From assembly GCA_033439255.1 (NCBI GenBank), contig CM065878.1, positions 1-64,000 on the forward strand: a stretch of DNA of 64,000 bases, written 5' to 3'. Under the pieces are notes generated by a model. That model saw nothing but the letters and a program-made list of their open reading frames with translations. It did no database searches and was not told the origin of the DNA. Position numbers and translations under genes: made by a program. Shown here one piece after another: positions 51,810 to 63,530 of the stretch; position 1 is the stretch's first letter; every line of letters starts with the position of its first letter. The stretch is from Hericium rajendrae (lineage: Eukaryota; Basidiomycota; Agaricomycetes; Russulales; Hericiaceae).

Positions 51810-53710
51810 CTATGTACCACTTGTAAGTTTTTCAGATGCAGGACCTTTGACCGAAGGAGCGAGGGACTCCCTCACAAGCAGGCATGAAGATGGACCCACA
51901 GTGAGACTTGCCATGGCCTTCCCCTTTGTGTCGCTAGCAGTGTCCACAGGCTCATCCTTGGTGACCTTGCCCTCTTCATCCACCTCCGCTGCGATATACT
52001 TGCTGCATGTGCCTGTATAGAGGGCCGTGATGAGCCTCTTGATGGTGAGGATCTGGCTGTGGTTCGACATGCACTGGAGGTACAAACCGACAAGCTGCTG
52101 CTCAGTCTCTGTGAGTAGGGTGCAACAGAGCAACAAATCATGCAGGATGCATGCGTAAGGGTCGACGTAGTCCCAGGCCCCAGGACAGAAGCCATCAGAG
52201 GCTGAGAACGGAAGGTGAGATGTGAGTGCCTTGAGCAGGGCTGCAGGTGGTCACCCAGTCAGCGAACACATAGGAATAACAAGGTAGGGACTTACAGAGC
52301 ACACCCATGGGGTCTGGTATTCCCGGCAAGACTGCAGGGGAGTCAACCACCTGGTCGAGACCAGAAGAAGCCACAGCAGTGCATGTGGCAATGGGATCCA
52401 CGATGCGCATACCCATCCATGTCAGATGTGCATTGAGGTCGATGCAGGTGAGGCAGGAGGTGCATTTGTCACTGTACTCGAAGCACCACTCATGCTTCGC
52501 ATGCCTGATGTTCTTTGCAGGGAGGACTCGGTGGAGGCACTCCTTGCCCTCGTTGATGCAAGCAGTGCACCACTGCTTGGGCAGGCACTATACAAACAAG
52601 AAAATTAGTGTCAAGCACAGGTGGAGTGGATGGGTACTTACCAGACCCCACTTCTCATCAGACTCTTTGGCCTTGGCCTTCCCTTTCCCCTTGTTCATGG
52701 CAATGTCCCCAGCTGGTCCCATACATGCCCTCTTCATTGGCGGGGGCACCTCGACAATCTTGTCCCCTGCATCCTCCTCCTCAACAGGCTCCACAGCCTT
52801 GCGCTTGGCCGCATGAGTCGCAGCAAACACTGGAGCATCCAGAGCTGGGTCTACGTCCACCTGGTGGATGTGTTTACAACACCAGTGGTGGTCAACAGGG
52901 TGGCAACTTTGAGGTGGTCTTGCTCACCGGTCTGCAAATGGGGCAGTGACAGAGCCCTGGTGCACATGGAAGATGAGGCCTGTGGGGTCTCGTGGGTTGG
53001 TGCGACTGCCTTCTTGCCTTTGGGGGGCCCTGTCTTGCATGTTGAAATGGGCACGACCTGCACGGGCCCCTTGCCCTTGGGTGTTGCAGCTGTGAGTAGG
53101 GTATTGTTGTCACTCTCCTCGAGCTCATCGGTCTCCTGGTCTTCTGTCTTGGTCAGATCTTCGGGGGGCTTGAATACGTCAAGCACCTTGGTGCCCCACT
53201 TGCAGTTGGACTTCAGCTCAAGGCAGCCAAAGACTTTGCAGGCATTGGCGATCCCACAGCAGAAGAAATCGTTGTCGAGATGGGCTGAACTCAACCTCAG
53301 GAGAGGGCCCTGTCAGGAGTAGTGGTCAGTGGAGATGGAAGCAAAACATGTGCTGACAGACTCACCAAGCAAGTGGTGACCTGGGTGATCCACTCTGCCC
53401 AGACCTTGCCAGGGTCGTCTTCACACGGATGGCCTGACCCAAAGAGATGTTCGAGAGCCTAGATGTTCTTGGGATAGTTGTCAGTGTATACGTAAACCAT
53501 GGGAGACAAGGTGCTGAGGAGCAAGTTGCCTTGCAACTCAGTGTTCATAAGGATTCTGCAACAAGACAGAAGTGCTGGGCAAATTGCCTCCAGAGAAGCC
53601 CCGTGTACATGTAGCTTCACAGCTTTGCACAGAAGCCCATGATGTGGGCACCCAGCCAAAACAGTTGTTGCTTTGGACTCAATCAGGATCTCAGGCCCCG
53701 ATTGGTGCCC
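51810..53710 (-). CDS. Unknown multi-exon protein with a cysteine cluster (gene E)
   Basis: The last four exons join cleanly. They read NDFFCCGIANACKVFGCLEL, ETDELEESDNNTLLTAATPK, then KRKAVEPVEEEDAGDKIVEV and KGKGKAKAKESDEKWGL. After a GTAAGT...TATAG intron comes LPKQWCTACINEGKECLHRV, then EWCFEYSDKCTSCLTCIDLN, and finally DGFCPGAWDYVDPYACILHD with LVGLYLQCMSNHSQILTIKR and a TAG/TGA end at 51810. The C-x2-C-x6-C followed by C-x6-C-x2-C-x2-C suggests a zinc-binding cluster. The acidic/basic linker ahead of it resembles gene C. Upstream exons probably include ALEHLFGSGHPCEDDPGKVW (about 53360-53460) and text to about 53710. It is flanked on both sides by catagct repeats, so it may be part of another mobile unit. 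Function unknown. Confidence 0.5.
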
Positions 53711-53851
53711 ATTTTCATTTCAACCATGTCTTGCAAACAGGAAGCCTATTTGGTGACAGGCAAGTCCCACAGGTGGCATAGTGCGCTTTGGCACCAGAAT
53801 AGCTCAATTGAACAGCAAGGCATGCTTGCCACCAGCATACATCATACTAAA

Positions 53852-54406
53852 CTAATCTGCAGCCTCTTGCATGACCCTGTTGCAGGCATCCTCCTCATCT
53901 ACATGGTAGGGTGGAAGCTGCAGCAGCTCGGCCAGATTGAGGGCCTCCACTACTAGGCAGCGCATCGTCTCTATCTCATGAGGATCCTCACCCACCTCCC
54001 CCCCGGTGTCTTCCCATAGCAACACCAGTGCAGAGACTGCTTGATGCAGCCTGGTGAACAATGGCTTAGCCTCCATGTCGATGATGTCATACTGGTACTT
54101 GCAGCAGGTAATATTGATTTCCTCCAGGGCCACCGCATGGTGCATCTCCCACAGCTCAGACTCAGCCACAGACAGGTGGCCTGCAGCATCTACCTGATGG
54201 TGCTCCAGGGAATCGAGCCACTCATGCTTCAGTGATGGCATGAGGTACCAACCCCAGTTGAGCCAACAGCAGACTTTCCTGGATGTGTGGGCAGCCTCAG
54301 ACAGGAAGTGGTCTGACATCTGCATGATATCATCCTGCAGGCCCACATCGATGGTGCCAGCATAGTGCTGGTAGTCCTTCTGGAGTCCCGAGATTAGCAG
54401 GTACAT
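53852..54406 (-). CDS. Unknown helical protein or 5' exon of gene E
   Basis: An uninterrupted frame of 184 residues: MYLLISGLQKDYQHYAGTID, then LQDDIMQMSDHFLSEAAHTS, KVCCWLNWGWYLMPSLKHEW and LFTRLHQAVSALVLLWEDTG, and a tail AELLQLPPYHVDEEDACNRV. It is mostly helical, with several Trp and Cys. It lies on the same strand as gene E, 140 bases upstream of its first recognisable exon text, and could be its N-terminal exon, though I found no certain splice. Confidence 0.45.
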   Translation of the reverse strand: MYLLISGLQKDYQHYAGTIDVGLQDDIMQMSDHFLSEAAHTSRKVCCWLNWGWYLMPSLKHEWLDSLEHHQVDAAGHLSVAESELWEMHHAVALEEINITCCKYQYDIIDMEAKPLFTRLHQAVSALVLLWEDTGGEVGEDPHEIETMRCLVVEALNLAELLQLPPYHVDEEDACNRVMQEAAD

Positions 54407-54419
54407 CTGAGAAAACTGA

Positions 54420-56545
54420 ATTTTATATAGCTGCAGGTTATATTATAGGTGCTATCATTGAGCTATAGAAGCTATGTAGCTTGCCTACCTAGCTATGTAG
54501 TGCTATGAGAGCCTTCATAGCTTTCATAGCTGATGGTACTAGCTATAAAGTGCTACCATAGCTTTCATAGCTAGTGGTACTAGCTATGGAGTATTACCAT
54601 AGCTTCTGTAGCTAGTAATTGTACATATATAGTACTATCATACCTAGCAAGGTGAGCTATCAGAGCCTATGACTACTATGAACACTGTCTTGAAGTCAGT
54701 CAAAGCTTCCAAGTCAAAACTGGTTGTATTTAATGAGAGCACTACTACAATCTACTATGCTACAGGTATCAATAGTGCTAGCAGGGCACAGCAAGGCACA
54801 CATGTGCACGAGGCACAGCATGTGCACACGATGCGACAGCCGTGCGCAAGGCACAATGGGTGGCGGGCTCATGCATAATGGGCGGTGGACATGCACGAGA
54901 TGCTGTGGGGCAGAGCGAGGCGCCGTGACCATGTGCGAGGCATGAGAGGCTGGCGCGGTCCATGAGAGCATGCACAAGGTATTGGGACTGGCACAAGGTG
55001 TGCGGTGGGTGTCGGGGTGCAGCGGGCCCGTGCACGAGGCGTGATGGCTGCACGCAGAAGGGTGGGCCCGTGTGTGTGTGCTGGCTCACATTCGCTGGCA
55101 CGCCCGGTCGCCCGCATACTACCTGTGCCCACACGTGCTGGCACAGTGGCCATCCGCAGGCCATGTGTGCACTGGCGGAGCCATGCGCACGCACCATGGC
55201 AGGATCATGTGCAACATGTGGAGATGGGGAGGCCACGCACAGCATCACTGCCCCGTGCACCAGGCAGAGTGCTGCACGCGGGATGGCGAGGCCATGCACA
55301 ATGGGCAGAGCCCGTGCGCAAGGCAGTGGGCTTGCGTGTGGGGGTGTGAGCATGAGGCCTTGCAGGGGTGCGAGGCAGGGTCTTGCAGGGGCACGAGCGT
55401 GAGGTCTTGTGCACGTGCAGGGAGTGAAGCTGGGGCGTGAGACGTGGGGAGGTGGGGAGATGGTGATGGTGCGCCAGGGATGCCCACTGCATGCTTGAGG
55501 CACAGGGGCCGTGAATGGGACAATGTTCGAGTCCCGTTGCTGTGGCAACAGGATGAGGTGACATGTCCTACGCATAATGTGGCACCATGATGGGAGGTAA
55601 AAGGCAGGCGAGCGAGTGCTGTGAGTGTGCAGAGGCAGCAGGGGGCCGCATTGGTGTCGTCCGGGGCAGTGCGTGTAGCGTTTGAGTGGTGCGGCCATTG
55701 TCTGAGTGCAGAGAAGGCGGAGGAGGGTGGTGGGGGTGTGCAAAGGGTGATGATGCATGGAGGGCCATGCCGACAGATGCTGGCGATGTGTGATGGTGGT
55801 GGGAGATGTGAGAAGTCATCGAGAGAATGAGTGTCACTCGAAAATGAGTGACACCCTTGGTTAGCACGGAAAACCAATAGAAAAGTCTTTTTTTACTTAT
55901 CTGAAGCCCTCCCCTTGACTACATATCCACCCAGCCTTTGAGATCATCGACATACGGTGGAAGAAAGGTGAGGGAGGGAATCAGAAACATGTGAGGAGAG
56001 GTGGGGAGAGTGAGGAGGAGAGAATAAGTCTGAAGTCTCAATGTGCGTTCAGTGCTTCAGCCACCAAACGAGCGAAGCTACATTGCTCGAGCATCAGCAA
56101 ATCAAACAAAATCATGAAAATTCAGAGAAAAAGACTGGTGTAATATATCATACATTAAACTAGAATGAATGAGACTTCTATATATCTAGTGCACCGTGAA
56201 TCACTGAGCGGCAGCATCAACATACTAAAGTCTGGTGCCCAGTCTCTGACGTGATGCTCGGCAAGTGCCCGGCAACCACAGATCCCGGCTCTGGCCAGGA
56301 TTCGTATATAAGGCTCGTGCGACGTGCGTTACCTCTTGCTCTTTAACCCCCATCATCCCTTGCCACGTTAATGCCTTTGTCGTCATCGTTTGCTCTCTCG
56401 TTGTTGTCTTTTGCTCTCTCGTCATCGTCTTTTGCTCTCTCATCGTCGTCTGTCACTTGCTTATTATCTGCATGCTCATCGTTGTTTGATCACTTGTTGT
56501 CATTGTTCTCTCTATTATTTAAGGTAAGCTTTTATTCTTTATGAT
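54420..56545 (-). repeat. R1 dispersed repeat, copy 3 (inverted)
   Basis: It begins with catagct words (54430-54660). The GC-rich block (54780-55640) is in the reverse sense to copy 1, with GGGCCCGTGCACGAGGCG-type phrases. Then come GAGTGTCACTCGAAAATGAG (55832), the TTTACTTATCTGAAGCCCTC segment, GCTCGAGCATCAGCAAATC (56090) and the TATA leader (TATATAAGG at 56305) running in the plus direction to a GGTAAGC donor at 56522. It is more diverged from copies 1 and 2 than they are from each other. Confidence 0.65.
56305..56312 (+). promoter_or_regulatory. TATA box of R1 leader, copy 3
   Basis: TATATAAG in GGATTCGTATATAAGGCTCG. Downstream are ACCTCTTGCTCTTTAACCCC, iterated TCATCGTCTTTTGCTCTCTC phrases and a splice-donor-like AAGGTAAGC near 56520. 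The spacing fits a real start site with an intron-bearing leader. Confidence 0.55.
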
Positions 56546-56879
56546 CTTATAACTACTTGGTGGAAGAGGGCCGATGCTTCGCACGGCAATACGATTCCTT
56601 TTTCATTGTTAGTTATATTTGGAAACAGTGCATAAATGATGTAAAGTCTCACTTGTCAGATTGATTATAAATCTCTATAAAATCTATAGCTACCTCAAGG
56701 TCAACATCTGAGAAATATATTACTGGTGAGGCATCCTTGTAACCCATTTTCAACCTGTACCAGTAACAACAGGTGGGAGGGTTGCAAACTGTACCAGTAA
56801 TTAGGGAGGGTTCAGGACCCAATCTGGGCCATTCAAATCACTCATTATAAACCCGAAAAAATCATTATAAATATAGTAA

Positions 56880-57860
56880 AATCCAGGCCGTACACTACTC
56901 GCTGCCGTGCGCTTAGCGCACCTACTCAAATGGCTCCCCTCAGCACCATGCCCGCCTTGAGCGCTTCCTGCCTCGGCTATGTGCATGCCGCCTCCTGCCT
57001 GCCGACCTTGGCTATGCGAGCGCTTGGCTTCACGCTCGCACGTCCTGCTCTCAGCTACGCGTGCGCCCACCTACCCCCGCCGCCACTGGCTCCCCGGCAC
57101 CATTGCCGCAATGCACGTCAATGGTGCCACTGCTGTCGTCGTCGCTGCGTTGCTGGCGACCACTACTGCATGCTGCCGCCCGGACTCTGCGCCGTTGCTG
57201 TGCACCATTGTCGGGGTGTTCCATGTGGGGCGATGGGCTCGAGCGCACGTGCTGGGAGCATACACTGTGGCTGTGCTCTGCATACTGATGCCGGGGTACT
57301 GCACGTTGTGCGCAGGTGTTAGCGAGCTGGTGCGAGTGTCGACCGATGCTCGGGGGTGTTGAGGACCGCGGGCATGTGACACGTGATGCATAGGGGCTGC
57401 GGGCACGCGACGTGCAATGTGTAGGGACCACGAGCACATAATGCCGGGTGTTGTCGTGGGCATGGACGCTGGTGCTGCACACACGCAAGTGCGGGTGTCG
57501 GGCATGCGTCTACGTCGTTGTACTGGGCTCATGCGCATCCGGAGCATCTTGTACAGTGCTTCTATGCATGCCCGGGCCACACAGAAGGGGTGGAGGGCTG
57601 CTGGGAGCTGTGGAGGGTGTGGTCACGGGGCATAGAGGGCGTCGGATGGGCGGGTGGGATGCGAGAAGCAAAGGGCGAGCAGAGAGGGATGCGAGGCGCG
57701 TGAAGAGCACGGAGGTGCGCATGTGCACAAAGAGGGAAGAGGGTGGGCAGGAGAGGGAGGAGGGTACAGAGGGAGAAGATGGGGATGAGCTGCATACGTG
57801 CTGTGGCACGGCTCGGAGATTGCTGAACTTGCCCGAAGTGCCCGAGGATGAGTGATGCTC
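56880..57860 (+). repeat. GC-rich block 1 inside the 3.48-kb element
   Basis: Imperfect phrases such as GGCACGCGACGTGCAATGTG and CACGAGCACATAATGCCGGG repeat loosely. Open frames occur in all phases with no domain. I see no gene. Confidence 0.5.
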
Positions 57861-58710
57861 GATGAGAGGGACGCTGGGAGACACGTTTCGGAGAGTTTTA
57901 GATAGTGAGAGTGCCACATACATGTAGATACGATAGAATACGATTTATTTGTGGAAGATTAGTGGATTTCGAGCAGGATTACAGCCAGAATAGCAAAATT
58001 AGGCTAACCCTATTGTAACCCCATGGTGCATTTCTCGGACTACATACTTCACGACGTGATTTATGAGCTATTGGGTTGAGCGAAATGGTTCACAGTACTG
58101 CTAGCCATGTATATACCATGTTTCAATTTTTTTGCTTACGATTACAGGGCTTGAGACCCGAAATACAGCCCATATCACACTGAGATTCAGCAAAAAACAC
58201 GAAACTTAGCCAGATCTAAATGATCTGGGCCCGCATAAAATACAATAAAGTCATGGTAGATTAGGAATGTATATCCCTATGAACTATTGTATACCGATAG
58301 AGAGATAAAGGAAATTGTGGTACAGAATCACAACTCAAATCCGATGTCCGGCGTGCCCGAGGCGTCGATTCCAGCTCAACGCGTTTAGTCTTTTGCACGT
58401 TTTAGACTTTCTTATCAGTGTCTCACCAGTTTCTCTCCTCCATTGAACCTTATTACTACCAAACTTCATATTATATTGTATTCACATTATATACATATAC
58501 TGTATTATTTCTAGTAGTTAATTGAATTTATTCGCTCTGGAAAGTTGTCTTCGATGACTCAGGATGAGCCATGTAGCCTAATTCAGCAATTGCCGAATCG
58601 TGCCAGAAGGCTCGTGGCTATGTATGGTCCCTTTTCCTCCACCCTCACTCAAGCGGGCATCGTGCGAGGCTCAATAGCCTCTCGTTCGTAAGTTTCTCCC
58701 TTTCTATATC
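57861..58710. other. Central AT-rich part of the 3.48-kb element
   Basis: I see no gene or strong repeat. A TTACAGG-type phrase occurs twice (57970 and 58142). Confidence 0.4.
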
Positions 58711-59960
58711 TGTATGTATCCTATTGCTAACTGTATACTGCGTCAATTAGCCCGAAATCACAGTGACCTGGCACGTTTCACGAGCCACCGTGATGCCGCC
58801 ACCGCCAATCGACCCATCACCTCCCTCGCGCTTGCAAATGCGTGCCCGACGCCTTCCAGTGGCGTGAAAGATGACCCGCAGCAGCCAGGCCCCACCCTCG
58901 CAACTGCGCACCATCAAAGTCTTCCGGAGGCACCCCACGTCCCATCCCCCACCCCACTGTCCCATCCCCCACCCCGCTGTCCCATCCCCCACCCCGCTGT
59001 CCCTCCCAGCACTGTCCCCGTGCACCCCAGCACCATCCCATCACGTCAGTCCTGAGTCCGCGCCATTCACGTGCATTCCAATGCCTTCCCTGCACAGTCC
59101 AGCTCCGTGCCTGTGCCCTCCAGCCCCGAGCCTGCGCCCGCGCATCAGCCCCGAGCCCGCGCGTCCCAGCGCCTTCCCCCACACTGTCCCAGCTCCATAC
59201 CTGTGCATGCACATCAGCCCCGAGTCCGTGCGTCCCAGCGCCATCCCAGCTCTGTGCCCGCGTGCTCGTGCGCGCTGAGCCTGCGCGTTTTAGCCCCGAG
59301 CCTGGGCATCTCAGCCCCATGCCTGCCCGCCATGCCTCCCAGCCTCCCGCCCCTGCCCACCATCCTTCCCAGTCTTGCGCCTGCACCCGTGCCACCGTCT
59401 CACATCTGCGCGCTCCCAGCCCCAAGCTCATGCACTCCAGTGCCATGCTGCCTTTCGCACGCTGCGCCCGCCATCTGAATGCCGTGTCCCCCGTCCCAGC
59501 TCCGCGCCCGCCCACTAGCATCGCACCCCGGTCCCCGCGCGTGCATTTTGCCTGCGCACTCCACGCACAGGAGTCATGAATGCATGGTGAGCATGGTGGA
59601 CGGCGTGGGCACGTACCCTCCTTGTGCCGACCAAACCGCGGCATGCACGCTCTGCAGCGGGCATGCGGCGAACAGCGCGCACAATGCGCATGCGGCGAAC
59701 AGCGCGCACAATGCGCATGCAGTGTGTGTGTAGCCACAGGGTGGGAGCAGGAATGGCAGGCGGTAGGCACCAGCGAGCACGAGGGGTGAGCACGCAGAAG
59801 TGCCGGCGAGCTTGCGAGGAAGCGCCGGCGAGCGCGCATCGAAGCGCCGGTGAGCGCGCATTGAAGCGCTGGTGAGCGCGCATCGAAGCGCTGACGAGCA
59901 CATAAGGAAGCGCGAAGGCAAGCGCCGGTGAGCACGTGTGGAAGCGCTGGCGAGCTGTAG
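58711..59960 (+). repeat. GC-rich block 2: several minisatellites inside the 3.48-kb element
   Basis: Three 21-bp units CCCATCCCCCACCCCGCTGT lie at 58936-59005. CCCAGCTCCGTGCCTGTGCC-like and CAGCCCCGAGCCTGCGCC-like units run at 59090-59330. Two 24-bp units CATGCGGCGAACAGCGCGCA lie at 59664-59710. About seven 22-24-bp units AAGCGCCGGTGAGCGCGCAT lie at 59780-59950. A 464-residue minus frame across this block is a repeat artefact. Confidence 0.75.
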
Positions 59961-61076
59961 GTAGTGATAGTGGCCGAGATCCTTAAGATCTCGGCCGATA
60001 TGTTTTTTTTTGGAATATAACATGTTTTATGGTCATACTTGCATATGTTATTCCATGCAAAACATATTCTATGCAAAACATTGGATGTTTCAAACATTCC
60101 TTTTAGCCCGAAAATACTGCTTATACTGTTACTGGTACAGTTGGAACTCTCCCTCCTATAACTACTGGTATAGGTTGTAAATGATCTACAGGGTCTGGTG
60201 TACAGGTACATAACACTATATTAGCTACATAGCTTTCCTAGGTCCATAGCTGTCCTCTTTTATACATAGCAGTCAAGTAAACTATACAAAGCTATCATAG
60301 CTTGTCATAGCTGTTATAGCATAAGGCATAAGCTATCATAGCTACCATAGCTACCATAGCATAGGGCATAAGCTATCATAGCTGTCATAGTTATTCTAGT
60401 ATAAGATAACTAAGAAGCTATATTAACTATATAATATATCTCTATCATTATATTATATCTAGCTAGTAAGATTTCTATCTACTCTATATTACTTCTATCA
60501 AATATGCTAAAATAGCATATAAAATAAATATATTATAGATTCAATAGTCTGATGTCTTACAGTCACAAACATCGAAAATTGGATAAATTATATTACTCAA
60601 ACAATTTCATTACAAAACATTACTATAGCTACAGAGACTACTACAGAACTACAAAAGGTAACAAACTTACAATGACTACAAAAAGCAAAAGATACAAATA
60701 AGAAAAGACATGAGTATTAGAAGATAACAAAGATAATATATGAAGACTTACCAGATCAACAAAAAAGCGAAAATCTACAAGACAATTTGAAGACATCAGT
60801 ATAAGAAACAATCAAGCTTACCTAGTAGGACTACATGGTAGTGTAATAAGTATGAAGACATTGGTATAAGTTATAAGATAATCAAGAATAACAGCGTACC
60901 TTTAACAACAAAGAGAACAATAATGATAAAATGAGCAAACGACAACGACGAGTGAGCAAATGATGACGATGAGTGAGCAAATAATGACAAGTGAGCAAAT
61001 GATGACAACAAATGTGTTGATGTGGCAAGGGATGGTGGGGGTTAAAGAGCAAGAGGTAAAGTGCATCATGCCAGCC

Positions 61077-61084
61077 TTATATAG
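61077..61084 (-). promoter_or_regulatory. TATA box of R1 leader, copy 2
   Basis: TATATAAG on the minus strand, in the same context as at 45521 (GGGATTCC before it and the CTTGCTCTTTAACCCC leader after it). Confidence 0.5.
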
Positions 61085-62094
61085 GAATCCCAGACAGAAC
61101 TGGGATTTGTGGTTGCTGGATGCTTGCTGAGTGTTGTGGCAGAGACTGGATGCCAGACTTTACTATGTTGATGCTGCTGCTCACAGATTCACAGTCCAGT
61201 AGATACACAGTGTTCTCATACATTCTAATTAAATGTATAATCTATCACTATCGCTTTTTTTGTTGAATTTATACAAGTTTATTTGATTTGCTGAGGCTCG
61301 AGCAACAAAGCTTTGCTCATTCAGTGGCTGAAGCACCGAGTTTAACATGTCGAGACTTCACTCCTTTTTACCAGTCTCCCTTCCCCTCCTTCGTGTTTTC
61401 TCCTCCAGCCTCCTTCCTTCCATTTCTTTCATTCTCTATCAGCTTTCAATATGGCTGGGATGGTTTTTTTAGCAGATACTTAGAGGGCCTTAGGTGAGTA
61501 AAAAAAAAGCCTCTTATCATTTTTTCGTACTAATCAAGAGAGTGTCAATCATTTTTCGAGCAACACTCTTGATATCTTTTATTCTGTTGACCCCACATCC
61601 CCGCGCTACCATCCTACAATCCTGCCGCCTTTTTTGCACTCTCATCGCCCCTTCCTCGGCCTGTCTACGCTACATCCACACCCCACGCACAGCTCGTACA
61701 CCCCATGCCTGACTCCAACAGGCTGCGACCCCTGCACATGCCTCCGACCATCATTCCCTTCCATGTGCACCAGCATGCACAAGGCTACAGCATGCGTGCA
61801 TGTGTGTACCATGTGACATCGTCTGCACAACATCAACAACATGTACACACGGGCCACGTCATCGCCCATGCCCCACGTCTGTGCATGTGCATGCACCATA
61901 GTCCCATTGCCATGGCAATGGGACTCGGACGTCGTTCATGCCTATCGGCCATGACCCTGCATGCTCGCCTCAATCCTCGCAAGGCCTCATGCTCGCATTC
62001 AATACCGTGCATGCTTGCAATGTCCTGTCTGCATGCTCAAGCCCCCACACCCACTCACAACACCCTGCACCTGCTCACAATGCCTCAGACATGC

Positions 62095-62495
62095 ATCAGG
62101 AACCTTGACAACTTTCTGTTTGACCTGCTGGGTCTGACAGTATCTGACAGAAACTTGTACAAGTAAAATCAGATGCATCAGACAGTGTAAGAAAGCAATT
62201 AGTAAAAATAAGACAACATCAAACCCTATCAGACAAGATCAGAAAATTTGACCTCAAGATGCTGTCAGAAATGAGCTCAGAAAGCTCTCAGATTGGTGTA
62301 AATTTCAATATTGAGAAATTCTGCTATAATATATGATTAAAGACAAATGACTTATATATCTTATGATAGGTAACAATCTTCAAATGTATCATATGAATCA
62401 GATATAATCATTTGAAAAGTGGCTTCAGACTGGTCAGATCCTACAGTAAGGTTAGAAACTGTCAGACTCATCAGAAAATTGTCAACCTTCCTGAT
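62095..62495. mobile_element. 401-bp MITE-like insertion in R1 copy 2
   Basis: Ends are ATCAGGAACCTTGACAACTT on the left and, complemented, ATCAGGAAGGTTGACAATTT on the right. TCTGACAG then follows in both. The matching place in copy 1 (46540-46560) is uninterrupted (CAGACATGCACGCC), so the empty site is known. Flanking TGC is repeated (3-4 bases). AT-rich inside, with many TCAGA words and no frame. Confidence 0.75.
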
Positions 62496-63530
62496 GTGCA
62501 CGCCACACCTGGTTGCATGTATGCTCCTGCACCTGCTCAACTCAACATGCCCTGCGTGTGTGCACAATGATCTGCACAGGTGCACAACAATCACACATGC
62601 GTGACGTGCCATACAGTGCCTCTTCGTGCATGCAGAATGTTCCGCACGCCCGCTCCAGGCCTTCTACACATGCTTGACACCTGCGCATGCCCGACATCCC
62701 CCGCATGTGCCCAGCTCCACCTCTGCATGCACACAGATGCCAGTGCATGATGGCACTGCAAGACTCCATCCCACAACAATGCATGCACGACACCCAGCAT
62801 TTGCACTCAATGCCACTTGCCTACAACGCCCTGCATGTGCGCATACTCCCGCGTGCCCACTCAACACCCCGCACCCTCCAGATGCTCTGCGTACATGCGC
62901 AACGTCCCACACGCATGTACGCAACCTGCGCGCATGCACGGCAGCCCTGACCCCATTTGTGGGCATGGCCACCTGCACGCAGCTACACATGGTCCAGCTT
63001 GCTGTGCATGGACCATGTATGCTGTGCGCGGCCCATGCCTACCCCTGTGCCCTCTGTGCTGGCATTTGTGCATGTCGCACCACCTTTTGTGTGTATGTGC
63101 TGTCTTTTGTGTGTCCGTGCTGTCTTTGCACCTGTGCCTGCACCCTCCACAGTGACTTGCATGCCCTCCGCATCCTGTGCCCTACGCAGTAGCTCGACTA
63201 GCTTACATATGTATGGTAGTAGATTTATTACAATTTATTATGATAAATTCTGACTTGTAATATCTGGTGCTTATCTGACTTGTGGTAGTAATCATAGGCA
63301 TCATAGTAGCCATAGCACACCTTGTTAATCATGATAGCCCTATGTATATCAGACTACAGGCTATGGAGGCTATGATAACCCTATGAATGTCACACTGTCT
63401 GCTATGTAGGCTATGATAGCTCTCATAGCTCTACATAGCTGGATAAGCAAACTTCATAGCTCTGATAGCTCAATGATAGCACCTGTAATGTAACCTGCAG
63501 CTATGTCAAATTCAAATTTCTCAGATGAAG

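Larger units (their letters stand above)
56728..60204. mobile_element. 3.48-kb DNA element with imperfect TIRs inserted in R1 copy 2
   Basis: The left end reads CATCCTTGTAACCCATTTTC and AACCTGTACCAGTAAC. The complement of the right end reads CAGACCCTGTAGATCATTT and AACCTATACCAGTAG, and both arms then repeat AACTGTACCAGTAA. TIRs are about 65-70 bases at roughly 75 percent identity. Flanks share GGT (56725-56727 and 60205-60207), possibly part of an older 8-base duplication (TTACTGGT against GTACAGGT). Copy 1 gives the empty site (CACTGGTATATAACAC). I see no transposase; the long frames inside come from GC-rich tandem repeats. Non-autonomous; superfamily undecided (hAT or CACTA-like). Confidence 0.7.

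Noticed and set aside
51810-54420. Retroelement or virus-like origin of the gene E region
   Set aside because: No reverse transcriptase, integrase, capsid or protease motif is visible, and the exon-intron structure fits an ordinary fungal gene. I found no recognisable LTR element anywhere in the window.
58817-60211. 464-residue minus-strand frame
   Set aside because: It covers several minisatellites of the 3.48-kb element and ends in its TIR. It is low in complexity with no domain.
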